Assembly (NCBI GenBank): GCA_903882965.1
Contig: CAIRZD010000276.1
Coordinates: forward strand, 1 to 46,909
DNA length: 46,909 nucleotides
Direction: 5' to 3'
From: an uncultured Bacteroidota bacterium
GTDB lineage: Bacteria; Bacteroidota; Bacteroidia; Chitinophagales; Chitinophagaceae
Shown one piece after another: positions 26,521-35,882 of the stretch. Positions within the stretch are counted from its first letter, which is position 1. The number at the start of each line of letters is the position of its first letter. The translations under genes and the position numbers were made by a program. A model generated the notes under the pieces. That model ran no database searches, was not told the origin of the DNA, and saw nothing but the letters and a program-made list of their open reading frames with translations.

Positions 26521-26997
26521 ATGGAAAAACGGTTTAATATACGTGTATACGGAATATGGATACAGAACAATAAAATACTGGTGAATGAGGAGCTTATACG
26601 GGATAAAAAGATCATCAAGTTCCCCGGCGGCGGATTGGATTGGGGAGAAGGGGTCAAAGATTGCCTGAAAAGGGAATGGAAAGAAGAGCTAAACATAGAT
26701 ATCGATGTACTGGACCACTTTTACACAACCGATTTTTTTCAACCCTCAGCATATGATAATTCACAAGTGATAAGCATATACTATATGGTCACAGCCTTTG
26801 TTCCGGATCTCATTGTTAATAATGAACCCAATGAGCGTACAGACTGGATGGATGTAAAAGATATATCTTCAAATACTTTTACTCTCCCAATTGACAAAGT
26901 AGTAGGCGGAATGCTACACAAGCTTTTTTTTGGCAAAGCATATGGCAAAGACCAGGTGGTAATTATAGACAATAATAATAACGCTATTACGTCATAA
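26521..26997 (+). CDS. NUDIX hydrolase
   Basis: 158 residues. The Nudix box runs from Gly37 to Ile59 (GGLDWGE ... REWKEELNI) and fits G-x5-E-x7-REUxEE, except that the last conserved Gly is Asn58. Such enzymes hydrolyse nucleoside diphosphate-linked compounds; with no second substrate motif recognised, the specificity is open. The frame is open 11 codons upstream from a GTG, but ATG 26521 is preferred because TATCTTTA, one base off the -7 consensus, lies 4 nt before it. The ABC transporter follows after 27 bp with a similar box of its own. Confidence 0.88.
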   Translation: MEKRFNIRVYGIWIQNNKILVNEELIRDKKIIKFPGGGLDWGEGVKDCLKREWKEELNIDIDVLDHFYTTDFFQPSAYDNSQVISIYYMVTAFVPDLIVNNEPNERTDWMDVKDISSNTFTLPIDKVVGGMLHKLFFGKAYGKDQVVIIDNNNNAITS

Positions 26998-27024
26998 GAA
27001 ATTATACCCGTTATCTTTACCGAT

Positions 27025-28821
27025 ATGAAGTTATTAATGTCATACCTTGGCCGCTATAAGCTGATGATCCTATTGGCAATTGTACTTGCTGCGATCAACC
27101 AAAGTTTTTCTTTGTTAAACCCTATTATGGCGGGTAAAATACTTAACCAACTGGTAAATCATCCCCATTCTTATGATCTGACAGGCCATCAGGCAAGGAC
27201 TGAACCAGCTTATTTCAGACTGGCCCTGATTTTTATCAGTATGATAATGGGTATAGCAATGGTTTCCAGAATTGCCAAAAACTTCCAGGATTATGTTGTG
27301 AATGTTGTCATTCAAAAATTCGGAGCCCGATTGTACACAGATGGCCTTCGCCATGCTTTGCGCCTGCCTTACCAGGATTTTGAAGACCAAAGCAGTGGCC
27401 AAACGCTTTCGGTATTACAAAAAGTACGTACTGACTGCGAAAAATTTATCAACTCCTTTTTCAATGTACTACTCCCCACAATTGTAGGCATTGTATTTGT
27501 TATCATTTTTACTGTCCGGCTCAATCCATATTTACCATTGGTTTATCTTGGCGGAGCCGCCGTTCTGGGTATCCTTACCAGTGTACTTAGTAAAAGGATA
27601 AAAATCGTTCAGAAAAATATAGTACGGGAAACCAACCAGTTGGCCGGATCAACTACTGAGTCGCTTCGTAATATAGAACTTGTAAAAAGCCTGGGTCTAA
27701 CCAGCCAGGAAATACGCAGGCTCAATGCAACCACGATTAAAATATTGAAACTGGAATTAAAGAAAGTACGCAGCATACGTACTATATCTTTTATCCAGGG
27801 AACATTTGTTAATTTTCTGCAACAAGTAATTGTCATGAGCCTGTTGTTCTTTATTTTTAAAGGCACCATTAACCCGGGCCAATATCTTACCCTTACTTTT
27901 TTCTCCTTCTTCATCTTCGGGCCAATGCAGGAGATCGGCAACGTGATACTTTCATACCGCGAAGCAGAAGCAAGCCTCAATAATATGCAGGAGCTATTTA
28001 AAAAGCCAACGGAATATACTCCAGAACGCCCTGAAGCAATCAATGGTATTGCGGAAGTAAAATTCAGTGATGTTACTTTTAAACACAACAGTTCTTCCCG
28101 GCCTGCATTAGAGGGCATTTCATTTGACGTGAAGCTTGGCGAGACCGTTGCTTTTGTAGGCCCGTCGGGGAGTGGTAAAACCACACTGGTAAAACTGCTC
28201 GTTGGCCTATACCACCCTATACAAGGCCATATATATTACAACGGCCATGATGAGGCCAACATTGATTATGAAGAGCTACGCCATCAAATGGGGCTCGTAA
28301 CACAAGACCCGCAGCTTTTCTCAGGCACTATACGCGAAAACCTTTTGTTCGTTAATCCCTCAGCTACCGAGGCTGAAATTGATTCAGTGTTGCAAAAAGC
28401 CGCTTGCCAAAACCTCCTTTCACGTGCCGAAAAAGGCCTAGATACGATGATAGGTGAAGGTGGCCTGAAACTCTCCGGAGGTGAGCGCCAACGCATATCA
28501 ATAGCCAGGGCATTACTGCGCCAGCCAAGACTCATGATCTTTGACGAAGCCACATCTGCCCTCGACTCGCTCACAGAAGACGATATATCGCAAACCATCC
28601 GCAGCATTACTTCCCAGCGACAGCATATCACCATAATGATAGCTCACCGCCTTTCCACCATCATGCATGCCGATCGCATTTATGTATTGGAAAAAGGCAA
28701 CGTTATTGAAACTGGTACGCACAGTACATTGCTGGAAGAGAAAGGCCTATACTATGCTATGTGGCGCCAGCAAATAGGAGAAAGGAAAGAAGTACCGGTA
28801 ATGAGAAAAGTAATGGCCTAA
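27025..28821 (+). CDS. ABC transporter, fused permease and ATPase (exporter type)
   Basis: 598 residues. Six-helix exporter-type transmembrane domain (about 10-310) fused to a nucleotide-binding domain: Walker A GPSGSGKTT (379-387), Q-loop VTQDPQLFSG, signature LSGGERQR (483-490), Walker B LMIFDE (503-508), D-loop SALDS and H-loop IAHRLS. It should work as a homodimer that exports lipids, peptides or drugs across the inner membrane (MsbA/MDR type). The substrate cannot be told from sequence. TATCTTTA ends 5 nt before the ATG, so it may have its own promoter as well as possible read-through from the NUDIX gene. Convergent with the OstA-like gene. Confidence 0.93.
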   Translation: MKLLMSYLGRYKLMILLAIVLAAINQSFSLLNPIMAGKILNQLVNHPHSYDLTGHQARTEPAYFRLALIFISMIMGIAMVSRIAKNFQDYVVNVVIQKFGARLYTDGLRHALRLPYQDFEDQSSGQTLSVLQKVRTDCEKFINSFFNVLLPTIVGIVFVIIFTVRLNPYLPLVYLGGAAVLGILTSVLSKRIKIVQKNIVRETNQLAGSTTESLRNIELVKSLGLTSQEIRRLNATTIKILKLELKKVRSIRTISFIQGTFVNFLQQVIVMSLLFFIFKGTINPGQYLTLTFFSFFIFGPMQEIGNVILSYREAEASLNNMQELFKKPTEYTPERPEAINGIAEVKFSDVTFKHNSSSRPALEGISFDVKLGETVAFVGPSGSGKTTLVKLLVGLYHPIQGHIYYNGHDEANIDYEELRHQMGLVTQDPQLFSGTIRENLLFVNPSATEAEIDSVLQKAACQNLLSRAEKGLDTMIGEGGLKLSGGERQRISIARALLRQPRLMIFDEATSALDSLTEDDISQTIRSITSQRQHITIMIAHRLSTIMHADRIYVLEKGNVIETGTHSTLLEEKGLYYAMWRQQIGERKEVPVMRKVMA

Positions 28822-28843
28822 ATTCTATTGCAGTTTACGATTA

Positions 28844-30814
28844 CTACTTAAACAACTCTTCTTTAGTCTTTGGGCGCAAGTCAATAAGCCATTTGAACCT
28901 ACTGAGTTTCATATTTGGCAGGTCTGCTTTTTCCAGAGGGGTCATGGTTTCATGTGTATCCTGGTAGAATTTTATGTGCGTTATCTTCTGATCTGCGAAG
29001 AACATTAGCATGCGCGTACTGTTAGCCTCTTCAACGCCTAAATACTGGCCTTTATCCACCGAATAGTAAATACATTCTGCATTAGGGAAAACAACCATCC
29101 TCGTTATTGCATTGTCTTTAAAATAACCTGTAATTGTCTTCCCTTGAACCTGGTCATACAGTTTTGCTTTTTCCGGCCCGGATTGTGATACCATGTATGC
29201 GTTATTGGGCACGTACATTTTTCTGATCTGGTTACTATCCAGGTATAGCAATATTGTATCCCCGGTTATCTGACTTTTATGTGACCAAACGATAGGTGTG
29301 TTTATCATTCTTATTATAGAATCCGACCGAGTATAGCATACGCTATCGCATTTTCCCTGCAATGAATCTGAGAATATAAGAACATGATTAAACCCTACAA
29401 AATACATTGGGGCTGTAGTATCGGCAGCTGCTGTGTCAATTGTTTTAAGCTTCGACACCCTTATTTTTTGTTTTTTGCCCTTGCCCCTATCACTTACCTC
29501 GGTAGTTTGTTGTGTATCAAATTGCATCATTGGTTTTGCCTTACTTGTGTCATTCATGAAATCCGGTATCCTGTATTTATATCCCGGAACTACCCAAGCA
29601 TAGTCTGCTTTTGAGCTTTTCACTTTTGGCTTTTTATTTTTTATCTTATCATTGTCGCCCTTACTTAATGAATCATTTTTTTGAGTTGTACTAAGCTCTG
29701 TTGCTTTCTTAATTTTTGAGCTATCCAGGGCGTTAACCATATCATTAGCTATTTGAGCTATAGTATCCGGAATTATGCGCGCCTCAATCTTCATTTTCAC
29801 CATCGGTGCCGAATAGAAAGTATCTGCGCGCATATACAAGGTATCCTTACCGCTCACTTGTTCCATTACGGGCCTTATAGTAGCCCACAATATTCTTTGC
29901 TTCCTGAAGAATTCTGCACGCTGGCAATATAATGTGGAGTGATGGCCGGTATCTATAGATATCACATTGCCAATTGCCAGACCGTAACCGGTGATCTTGT
30001 TATAATTCAAATCATCGGCTTCAATATACTGCCCATCATTCCATATAGAAGAATGTCCTAAAAAACGTGCTATCACACGCTTGCTATCGTAGGTGCCATT
30101 GCGTGTCATCAATACTGATTTGCCGCTATCGCTTGTTACAACAGAACTGTCATAAAAGACCTCCACTTTTGTTTCCGTATTATATCCCAGATCTTTTGAT
30201 TTTATGTGATACTTTGGATCCGTGATCACCACCTTGCCTTTAAACCTTGCATCTTTGCTGCGCACATTATATACACCCGTATTGCTAGTTACAGTTGTGC
30301 TGTCGCTGCATAGTGTACCTCCTTTAAAGTATTCACCGGTTTTTGTACCCAAATCATAATTTAATTCTTCGCATTTTAGATTGCTATTGCCATCTATCAA
30401 TGTAACATTGCCTCGCATGAAAGCGAGCTTTTTATCTGATATGTACCGCAAGTAGTCGCTTGTACCGTGCGTGCCTTCCTGCTGTGAAATTTTCACATCC
30501 CCGAAAGCTTCAAAATTCTTTGTCGTGCTGTTCTGGTAAGCACTATCACAATACAGGGTATCTGTACCCACAAGAAATATTACAGAATCTATAAACTTAT
30601 TATACTCTCCTGAATCAGTTGTGTTGTGTATAATAACCCTTACATTGCGGATATGTATCGTGATCTTGTTACTATCGGCTTGCTGGGCCATGGACAGGGA
30701 ACTAACAAATATCATACAAAAGCAAAACAAAGCTATAAAGCGCAAAACAGCCATGCCCACGATATGAGGGCGGAGGGCCTTAGAAGTTTGCAAATGATCT
30801 TTTCTGAAAAACAT
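28844..30814 (-). CDS. OstA/LptA-like envelope protein
   Basis: 656 residues with a signal peptide within residues 20-44 (ending SMAQ). The N-terminal half (about 50-370) consists of repeated beta-strand units of the OstA/LptA N-domain kind (FEAFGDVKISQQEGTHGTSDYLRYI, then FMRGNVTLIDGNSNLKCEELNYDL), the beta-jellyroll that carries LPS across the periplasm. A Lys/Ser-rich linker (about 375-430) and a second set of OstA-like strands follow. No LptD barrel is attached. The ATG shares one base with the MCE gene stop (TAATG), so translation is probably coupled. Inferred role: LPS or lipid transport to the outer membrane. Confidence 0.85.
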   Translation of the reverse strand: MFFRKDHLQTSKALRPHIVGMAVLRFIALFCFCMIFVSSLSMAQQADSNKITIHIRNVRVIIHNTTDSGEYNKFIDSVIFLVGTDTLYCDSAYQNSTTKNFEAFGDVKISQQEGTHGTSDYLRYISDKKLAFMRGNVTLIDGNSNLKCEELNYDLGTKTGEYFKGGTLCSDSTTVTSNTGVYNVRSKDARFKGKVVITDPKYHIKSKDLGYNTETKVEVFYDSSVVTSDSGKSVLMTRNGTYDSKRVIARFLGHSSIWNDGQYIEADDLNYNKITGYGLAIGNVISIDTGHHSTLYCQRAEFFRKQRILWATIRPVMEQVSGKDTLYMRADTFYSAPMVKMKIEARIIPDTIAQIANDMVNALDSSKIKKATELSTTQKNDSLSKGDNDKIKNKKPKVKSSKADYAWVVPGYKYRIPDFMNDTSKAKPMMQFDTQQTTEVSDRGKGKKQKIRVSKLKTIDTAAADTTAPMYFVGFNHVLIFSDSLQGKCDSVCYTRSDSIIRMINTPIVWSHKSQITGDTILLYLDSNQIRKMYVPNNAYMVSQSGPEKAKLYDQVQGKTITGYFKDNAITRMVVFPNAECIYYSVDKGQYLGVEEANSTRMLMFFADQKITHIKFYQDTHETMTPLEKADLPNMKLSRFKWLIDLRPKTKEELFK

Positions 30815-31761
30815 TATTTTTTGCTGCTGCTGCCAAATACTGTAAGGTTAATATAACGGCTTGGGTGTGCCTTTATATCTGCCATAAGGCTGTTCAGTGA
30901 CTGAAGCGAACTATTCAGGTTGTTATATACGTCCTTATTATTAATAAGCATGCCGAGTGAGCCCTGGTTGTTATTTATTTTATCCAGCACGCCATGCAGT
31001 TCATTAACCGACTTCTGGAGATCACTAATCGTTTTTTGGATAGGTGCATTTGCAAGCTGCCTTGTTATGTTACTGGCATTGGCCAAAATATGCTGGATGG
31101 TATCGTCATTTTTGGCCAGTGTACCGGTGAAGTTATTTACATTATGAATGATGCCTGTCATTTCACTGCCTTCTTTATTAAGCGTAGCAGATAGCTGCGC
31201 CAAGTTATCGGCCGTATTTTTTATAGAAGCTATTGCGTCCGCAAGGGCTTTTTGGTTATCAGGGCCGACTACGGTATTTACATTAGTCAGTGTAGTATTA
31301 AATAAACTAATTGTTTCTTTTAGTTCTGCGAGCCGTGGGGTGAGCTGGTCAGAAACTTTATCTACTAAACCACTTTCCTTAATGGTAGGGAGTGTTGCTC
31401 CGGGCTCAATAATACCCGGCCCCTTACCCTGATCAAGACTAATCACCTTGGCGCCCAAAAGATCACCGGATGCAAGGCTGGCAACGGTGCCTTGCGGCAC
31501 TTCTACACTTTTATTTATAGTAATAGTCACTTTTACTTCTTTATTATCTACCAGTTCTATGCGGGATACATGCCCTACATTGAGGCCGCGCGTCATTACG
31601 TAAGCAGAGGTTTGCAGACCATCGACATTAGTGTAAAAACAATAATATTGCTTTTCACTGGAAAAAAGGTTTGCTCCCTTTAAGAAATAAAAACCCAGGA
31701 ACAGGATGACAAGTGCCACTGCAACCATCACTCCCGTCTTTACTTCTTTGGTTATACTCAT
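30814..31761 (-). CDS. MCE/MlaD family lipid-transport protein
   Basis: 315 residues. One N-terminal membrane helix (about 11-30, VMVAVALVILFLGFYFL) anchors an MCE domain (about 38-115; YTNVDGLQTSAYVMTRGLNVGHVSRIEL, then SGDLLGAKVISLDQGKG). The rest (about 130-300) is a long helical region with heptad-like repeats (SLFNTTLTNVNTVVGPDN, ADNLAQLSATLNK). MCE proteins form hexamers that move phospholipids between membranes, normally with MlaE/MlaF; those are not in the window. Its stop overlaps the OstA-like start, linking the two functionally. A 16-bp palindrome lies about 100 bp upstream. Confidence 0.92.
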   Translation of the reverse strand: MSITKEVKTGVMVAVALVILFLGFYFLKGANLFSSEKQYYCFYTNVDGLQTSAYVMTRGLNVGHVSRIELVDNKEVKVTITINKSVEVPQGTVASLASGDLLGAKVISLDQGKGPGIIEPGATLPTIKESGLVDKVSDQLTPRLAELKETISLFNTTLTNVNTVVGPDNQKALADAIASIKNTADNLAQLSATLNKEGSEMTGIIHNVNNFTGTLAKNDDTIQHILANASNITRQLANAPIQKTISDLQKSVNELHGVLDKINNNQGSLGMLINNKDVYNNLNSSLQSLNSLMADIKAHPSRYINLTVFGSSSKK

Positions 31762-31858
31762 CGGTTTATTAAAATATCTGCAAAATAACGAAAAGACTAT
31801 GATAGATGAGCGGGTTTTATTTTATAGGTAAATAACCTACTACTATCATTATCTATTG

Positions 31859-31874
31859 TTTAACAGTTGTTAAA
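31859..31874. promoter_or_regulatory. Perfect 16-bp palindrome upstream of the MCE-OstA unit
   Basis: TTTAACAGTTGTTAAA: two 7-bp arms with a 2-bp centre, 98 bp before the MCE start codon. Candidate operator for a dimeric regulator; the regulator is unknown. Confidence 0.35.
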
Positions 31875-32240
31875 TTGTCTAAAAAAATCACAAAACATGT
31901 TAAATAAAACAAATGTCTCAAAATATCACACTTTTATCACACTTTTATTGCGTGCTCATTTTTTATTGTTTCCATATATTTCTTTGATCCCAAAAATGAA
32001 CAAAATGCATTATGCGTTTTTCTAAGAGTTATCCTAAAAGAATGCCAAGCAAACTACACTCTGCAACAGCTGTGTAAATTTCGCAAATGGAATGAACAAA
32101 TAGGGAAATGTGGGTGCACCTTTTTTTATCTAAAAAAATAGTGTTGATCTTGAGTTGATTTTCTGAGCTTAATTATTGTTTGTATAAAAGGTGTGTACAC
32201 TTTTGGAGTTTATCGCGGAGAAAATAGTATGGATTGTTTA

Positions 32241-32270
32241 ATCTCTATCTGAGGAGGAGTGTGTAGAGAT
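32241..32270 (-). terminator. Possible weak terminator of the sulfur operon
   Basis: A 7-bp inverted repeat (ATCTCTA/TAGAGAT) with a 16-nt loop, 10 bp after the stop at 32280. The stem is AT-rich and there is no clear U tract, so this is a weak call. Confidence 0.25.
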
Positions 32271-32279
32271 AATAAATAA

Positions 32280-33005
32280 TTACAGCTTAGTTTCTATTAA
32301 TAATTCGTTTCCATCAATAAAGCCATCATGTTTCCAAACCAGTTTTCCATCCTGATATAATTCAAGTGATGGGATAGCGGATATACCATTCTGTTTGAGT
32401 AGATCTTTGTTGTCATCGGCGTCTATTTTGAGCAATGACATTTTATCTTTTTTCTTTTCGGCAAGCGATTCAAGTACGGGTAGCATCCTTTTACAAGGCT
32501 CGCACCATTTTGCATTATAATCTACGAGCACATATTTATTGCCAGAAATCATTTTATTAAATTCATCCTGTGCTATACCGGCAGGTTTTGCGGTTGTTAT
32601 ATCTTTATTTATCGGTTTACCGGCATTACCCCACTTCATTATTCCGCCATCCATATTATACACTTCAGAGAACCCCATCTCTTTCATTTTATCTGCAGCT
32701 GAGGAACTACGCCCACCTGATAAACAATATACCAATACCGGCTTATTTTTATCGAGTTTGGCTAACTGTGTTTCAAAATCAGCGTCACTGCAATTGATAT
32801 TTACAGCATTCTTCAAATGGCCTTCTGCGTATTCACCGGGTGTTCTAACATCTATCAGTTGTGCATTAGCCGTTGATGCCAGTTTTTTATCAAACTGGTC
32901 TACAGAGATCGTCTGATTGATCATTTTCCCGGAACCTGCTGTATTCCGGCAGGATACCATACCAACTAATGAAACCAAGGATACTATAAAGAATATTTTT
33001 TTCAT
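32280..33005 (-). CDS. Rhodanese-thioredoxin fusion lipoprotein
   Basis: 241 residues. Signal peptide with lipobox MVSC (Cys19) puts it in the envelope. A rhodanese domain (about 33-135) has active-site Cys94 in YCLSGGRS; a thioredoxin domain (about 140-241) has the redox pair Cys168/Cys171 in WCEPC, a variant of WCGPC, and the cis-Pro in ISAIPS. Having a persulfide-carrying Cys and a dithiol reductant in one periplasmic chain suggests that it transfers sulfane sulfur and then releases it. Last gene of the seven-gene minus-strand run starting at 36095, after a 32-bp gap. Confidence 0.92.
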   Translation of the reverse strand: MKKIFFIVSLVSLVGMVSCRNTAGSGKMINQTISVDQFDKKLASTANAQLIDVRTPGEYAEGHLKNAVNINCSDADFETQLAKLDKNKPVLVYCLSGGRSSSAADKMKEMGFSEVYNMDGGIMKWGNAGKPINKDITTAKPAGIAQDEFNKMISGNKYVLVDYNAKWCEPCKRMLPVLESLAEKKKDKMSLLKIDADDNKDLLKQNGISAIPSLELYQDGKLVWKHDGFIDGNELLIETKL

Positions 33006-33037
33006 ACAGAAGTTATTGAAAATTCGTAATGGATATT

Positions 33038-34696
33038 TTAACCGAGTGATTCAGCGATGCAATTTTTCCAAAGTCTATAGCCGCCGGAGAGATTCAAGAC
33101 CTTATTATAATCATTTTGTGTAAGTATCCGCTGAGCAAGGTAGCCTCTTAAACCAGCTTCACAGTATATGTAAATACGCTTTTCTTTGGGGATCTCAGCA
33201 AGCATGTTCCTTATCTCATCCACAGGTATATTTATTGCGTTTTCTATTTTACCATTGAGATATTCTTCACGGGTTCTAACGTCTATCAGTAAGTCATCCT
33301 CATTGATCTTATATATCTCATTCCAGTAAAAGACATTGAGTCTTTTCTGTAAAATATTCTCTGCCACAAAGCCAACCATATTAACCGGATCTTTGGCAGA
33401 TGAGTATGGCGGAGCATAAGCATGTTCAAACTCACCCAATTCATAAATAGTACCGTAGTGCTTAATAACCCCGGCTAAAATGTCGAGGCGTTTATCTGCA
33501 CCTTCATAACCTACAACCTGGGCGCTTAGCAAGCGCCCATCGACCGATGAAAAAGCAACCTGTATGGTCATTTGTTTTGAACCAGGGTAATAGCCTGCAT
33601 GGGAACCATTATGAGTTGTAGAAACAATATGCTCTATCCCGGCGCTATGCAGCTGTTTTGATGCAGTGCCCGCAGTGCCAACGGTCATGTCAAACACTTT
33701 TACAATGGCTGTATTTATGGAGCCATTATATTTATGAATATTTCCGAGGACGATATTATTAGCACAAATGCGACCCTGCTTATTGGCAGGACCTGCTAAA
33801 TAAGTAATCATTGCCAGGCCGGTAAGCGGATTTTTGAATTCTATTGCATCACCTACGGCATAGATATCAGGGTTAGAGGTTTGTAAATATTCATTGACGA
33901 GTATTCCTCTTGCCGCTCCTATTTCCAACCCCGCATTTAGCGCAAGCTTTGTATCCGGTCGCACCCCAATGGAAAGGATAACGACATCTGCTTCAATTGC
34001 ACTTCCGGTTTTCAATAACACCTTTATTCCTGTACCTGCATGTTCAAATCCTGTAACAGCGGTATTTAAATAAAGGCCTACACCTTTAGAACGGATATGT
34101 TGCTGTACTATAGCTGCGATGGGAAAGTCGACCGGTGCCAATACCTGATCAGCCATTTCGACAATAGTAATTTCCATGCCCAAATTGTGTAGATTTTCCG
34201 CCATTTCAAGACCAATGAAACCCGCACCAATTACAACTGCTCTTTTAGCATTGCGCTTATTTATGTAACTCTTGATATAGTCTGTATCATTTACATTCCT
34301 TAATGTAAAAATACCTTCTCCGGTAATACCCGGAAGCGGTGGCCTGATAGGTTCAGCGCCGGGAGACAATACTAATTTATCATAACGCTCTTCATACACA
34401 GCCCCCGACAGATGATCTTTAGCTGTGATAATTTTGTTTGCAGGGTCTATAGCAGTAACCTCTGTCATTACCCTGACATCAATATTGAATCTTTGATTGA
34501 ATGCCGCTGCTGTCTGTACAAATAATTTGTTCCGATCCTTTATTACATCACCGATATAATATGGCAATCCGCAATTAGCATAAGATATGTATTCTCCTTT
34601 TTCAAAAATAATGATCTCTGCGTGTTCGTCCATTCTTCTTAGCCGGGCTGCAGTACTTGCCCCGCCAGCTACTGCGCCTACAATAATATACTTCAT
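33038..34696 (-). CDS. CoA-disulfide reductase-like flavoprotein fused to rhodanese
   Basis: 552 residues. FAD-binding motif at the N-terminus (GAVAGG, 7-12), the single active-site Cys42 in SYANCGLPYYIG typical of the CoA-disulfide/persulfide reductase class, an NAD(P)-binding motif VIGAGFIGLE (155-164), a dimerisation domain, and a C-terminal rhodanese (about 460-552) with active Cys in YCEAGLRG. This architecture matches NADH-dependent persulfide (CoA-polysulfide) reductases, which reduce protein or CoA persulfides to thiol and sulfide. Cytoplasmic. Spacing of 3 bp to the thioredoxin gene fits one operon. Confidence 0.93.
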   Translation of the reverse strand: MKYIIVGAVAGGASTAARLRRMDEHAEIIIFEKGEYISYANCGLPYYIGDVIKDRNKLFVQTAAAFNQRFNIDVRVMTEVTAIDPANKIITAKDHLSGAVYEERYDKLVLSPGAEPIRPPLPGITGEGIFTLRNVNDTDYIKSYINKRNAKRAVVIGAGFIGLEMAENLHNLGMEITIVEMADQVLAPVDFPIAAIVQQHIRSKGVGLYLNTAVTGFEHAGTGIKVLLKTGSAIEADVVILSIGVRPDTKLALNAGLEIGAARGILVNEYLQTSNPDIYAVGDAIEFKNPLTGLAMITYLAGPANKQGRICANNIVLGNIHKYNGSINTAIVKVFDMTVGTAGTASKQLHSAGIEHIVSTTHNGSHAGYYPGSKQMTIQVAFSSVDGRLLSAQVVGYEGADKRLDILAGVIKHYGTIYELGEFEHAYAPPYSSAKDPVNMVGFVAENILQKRLNVFYWNEIYKINEDDLLIDVRTREEYLNGKIENAINIPVDEIRNMLAEIPKEKRIYIYCEAGLRGYLAQRILTQNDYNKVLNLSGGYRLWKNCIAESLG

Positions 34697-34699
34697 CTT

Positions 34700-35005
34700 T
34701 TAAATTTTATATTGATCTATAATGTTTTTGAGGTGATTAGCTGGCACAACGCCTGATTGCCGCCAAAGTACCTGCCCATTCTTAAACAGCATCAGCGTGG
34801 GGACCCCAGAAATATTATAAGTATTGGCGAGCCCTGTATTTTTATCAACATCTACTTTTATAATCGTAGCCATATCCCCAATTGATTCTTTCAATTGCTT
34901 AAGTATCGGAGCCATCATTTTGCATGGGCCACACCACTCTGCCGAAAAATCGACCAGGACAGGCTTACTATCGTTGATAATATCTGAAAATGTTTTCGTT
35001 TGCAT
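34700..35005 (-). CDS. Thioredoxin
   Basis: 101 residues, no signal peptide. The complete active site WCGPC (Cys25, Cys28) sits in [14 protein letters not shown], followed by VDVDKN and the cis-Pro loop [10 protein letters not shown] cytoplasmic thioredoxin likely dedicated to reducing the persulfides made or used by the neighbouring rhodaneses, or to supplying the lipoprotein with electrons through a membrane carrier. It overlaps no gene but is 3-5 bp from both neighbours. Confidence 0.93.
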   Translation of the reverse strand: MQTKTFSDIINDSKPVLVDFSAEWCGPCKMMAPILKQLKESIGDMATIIKVDVDKNTGLANTYNISGVPTLMLFKNGQVLWRQSGVVPANHLKNIIDQYKI

Positions 35006-35010
35006 AAACC

Positions 35011-35274
35011 CTATTTTATTTCTTCATATTCAACGTCTTCGCCCTCTGCCCTATTTAGAGATGCGGGATCTTTTGCTGATGGTGGTGTATAGCATGCCTG
35101 CGAGCTGCAACATCCTGTATCAGTAACAGCCTGGTAAAGGAAGAAAACACTGAATAGGCCCATTGCCCAATCTTTGTTTTGAATACCCATTACGAGTAAC
35201 ATGATGCCAATGCCCAATCTCATAATGCGCATTAAATGCCAGTTTGTAAGTAACCTTTGTTTTAATGTATTCAT
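35011..35274 (-). CDS. Small membrane protein with Cys pair
   Basis: 87 residues with two hydrophobic stretches (about 18-29 and 36-48, [31 protein letters not shown]) that form a helical hairpin like the YgaP-type membrane domain. It is followed by a distinctive [12 protein letters not shown] motif with three Cys and an acidic tail. The start ATG overlaps the upstream rhodanese stop by 4 bases (ATGA). The Cys cluster next to rhodaneses suggests sulfur relay or metal binding at the membrane face; this is inference. Confidence 0.8.
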   Translation of the reverse strand: MNTLKQRLLTNWHLMRIMRLGIGIMLLVMGIQNKDWAMGLFSVFFLYQAVTDTGCCSSQACYTPPSAKDPASLNRAEGEDVEYEEIK

Positions 35275-35585
35275 TTCTCGAATTTTTTAAGGCTGTACCA
35301 ACTGCCTGCGTTATAGACTTCTTTAAAACCATTAGCCAATAGTGTCGACCGAGCTGAAGCGCTACGCATTCCGGAAGCACAGCAAGTGATGACAGGTCTG
35401 TCTTTCTTAAGTTTAGCCATCTGGCTAGCTAATGCCGCCAAAGGAATATTTACAGAGCCTTTTATGTGACCGGCAGCATATTCGCCGGTTGTGCGTACAT
35501 CTACGATCGTTGCACCATTAGCGATCACTTCTGCAATATCTATTTTAGGGCCAATTCCGAATAATTTTTTGAGCTTTTCTATCAT
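35271..35585 (-). CDS. Single-domain rhodanese, copy 2
   Basis: 104 residues. A rhodanese domain from ATIVDVRTTGEYAAGHIKGSVNIPL to the active loop TCCASGMRS, in which the second Cys followed by ASGMR is the sulfur acceptor. The N-terminal LKKLFGIGPKI is short and amphipathic; no signal peptide. Cytoplasmic sulfurtransferase. Three bp from the other rhodanese and overlapping the small membrane protein by 4 bp. Confidence 0.9.
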   Translation of the reverse strand: MIEKLKKLFGIGPKIDIAEVIANGATIVDVRTTGEYAAGHIKGSVNIPLAALASQMAKLKKDRPVITCCASGMRSASARSTLLANGFKEVYNAGSWYSLKKFEK

Positions 35586-35588
35586 TGT

Positions 35589-35870
35589 TTAGTTGTTTTT
35601 ATAATAATTAACGTCTGTCCAGGAACCTCCATTAAAACATTCAATTCCATTTTGTTTTAAAAACATTGTTGCCTGCCCACTTCTGCCGCCAGAGGCACAA
35701 CATAAAACAATATGTTCCATTTTCCTGAATTCATCAAGATGCTGCGGAATTTCGTTCAACGGAATATTAATACTCCCCGCTACATGCCCACCCATAAATT
35801 CCTGATGACTCCTTACATCTACAATCTTTGTTTTCTCCGACTTTAATAATTCTGCTAATTGTACCATCAC
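35589..35870 (-). CDS. Single-domain rhodanese, copy 1
   Basis: 93 residues with the elements KIVDVRSHQEFMGGHVAGSINIPL and active loop LCCASGGRSG. It is clearly related to the next gene, and the paired CC at the active loop in both is notable. Probably a duplicated pair acting on different partners. Second gene of the operon, 12 bp after the DUF6132-like membrane protein. Confidence 0.9.
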   Translation of the reverse strand: MMVQLAELLKSEKTKIVDVRSHQEFMGGHVAGSINIPLNEIPQHLDEFRKMEHIVLCCASGGRSGQATMFLKQNGIECFNGGSWTDVNYYKNN

Positions 35871-35882
35871 TGTTATTTTTTA

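Larger units (their letters stand above)
31762..32279. other. AT-rich intergenic region with palindromes
   Basis: 518 bp without a supportable ORF. It holds a perfect palindrome TTTAACA-GT-TGTTAAA (31859-31874), an 11-bp tandem duplication ATCACACTTTT (31925-31935 and 31936-31946), and a 7-bp stem ATCTCTA...TAGAGAT (32241-32247/32264-32270) just past the stop of the rhodanese-thioredoxin gene. No DnaA-box cluster was recognised. Likely the promoter region of the MCE-OstA unit plus the end of the sulfur operon. Confidence 0.5.

Noticed and set aside
31762-32279. Possible replication origin
   Set aside because: AT-rich and repeat-bearing, but no cluster of TTATCCACA-like DnaA boxes was recognised and no dnaA or dnaN lies nearby.
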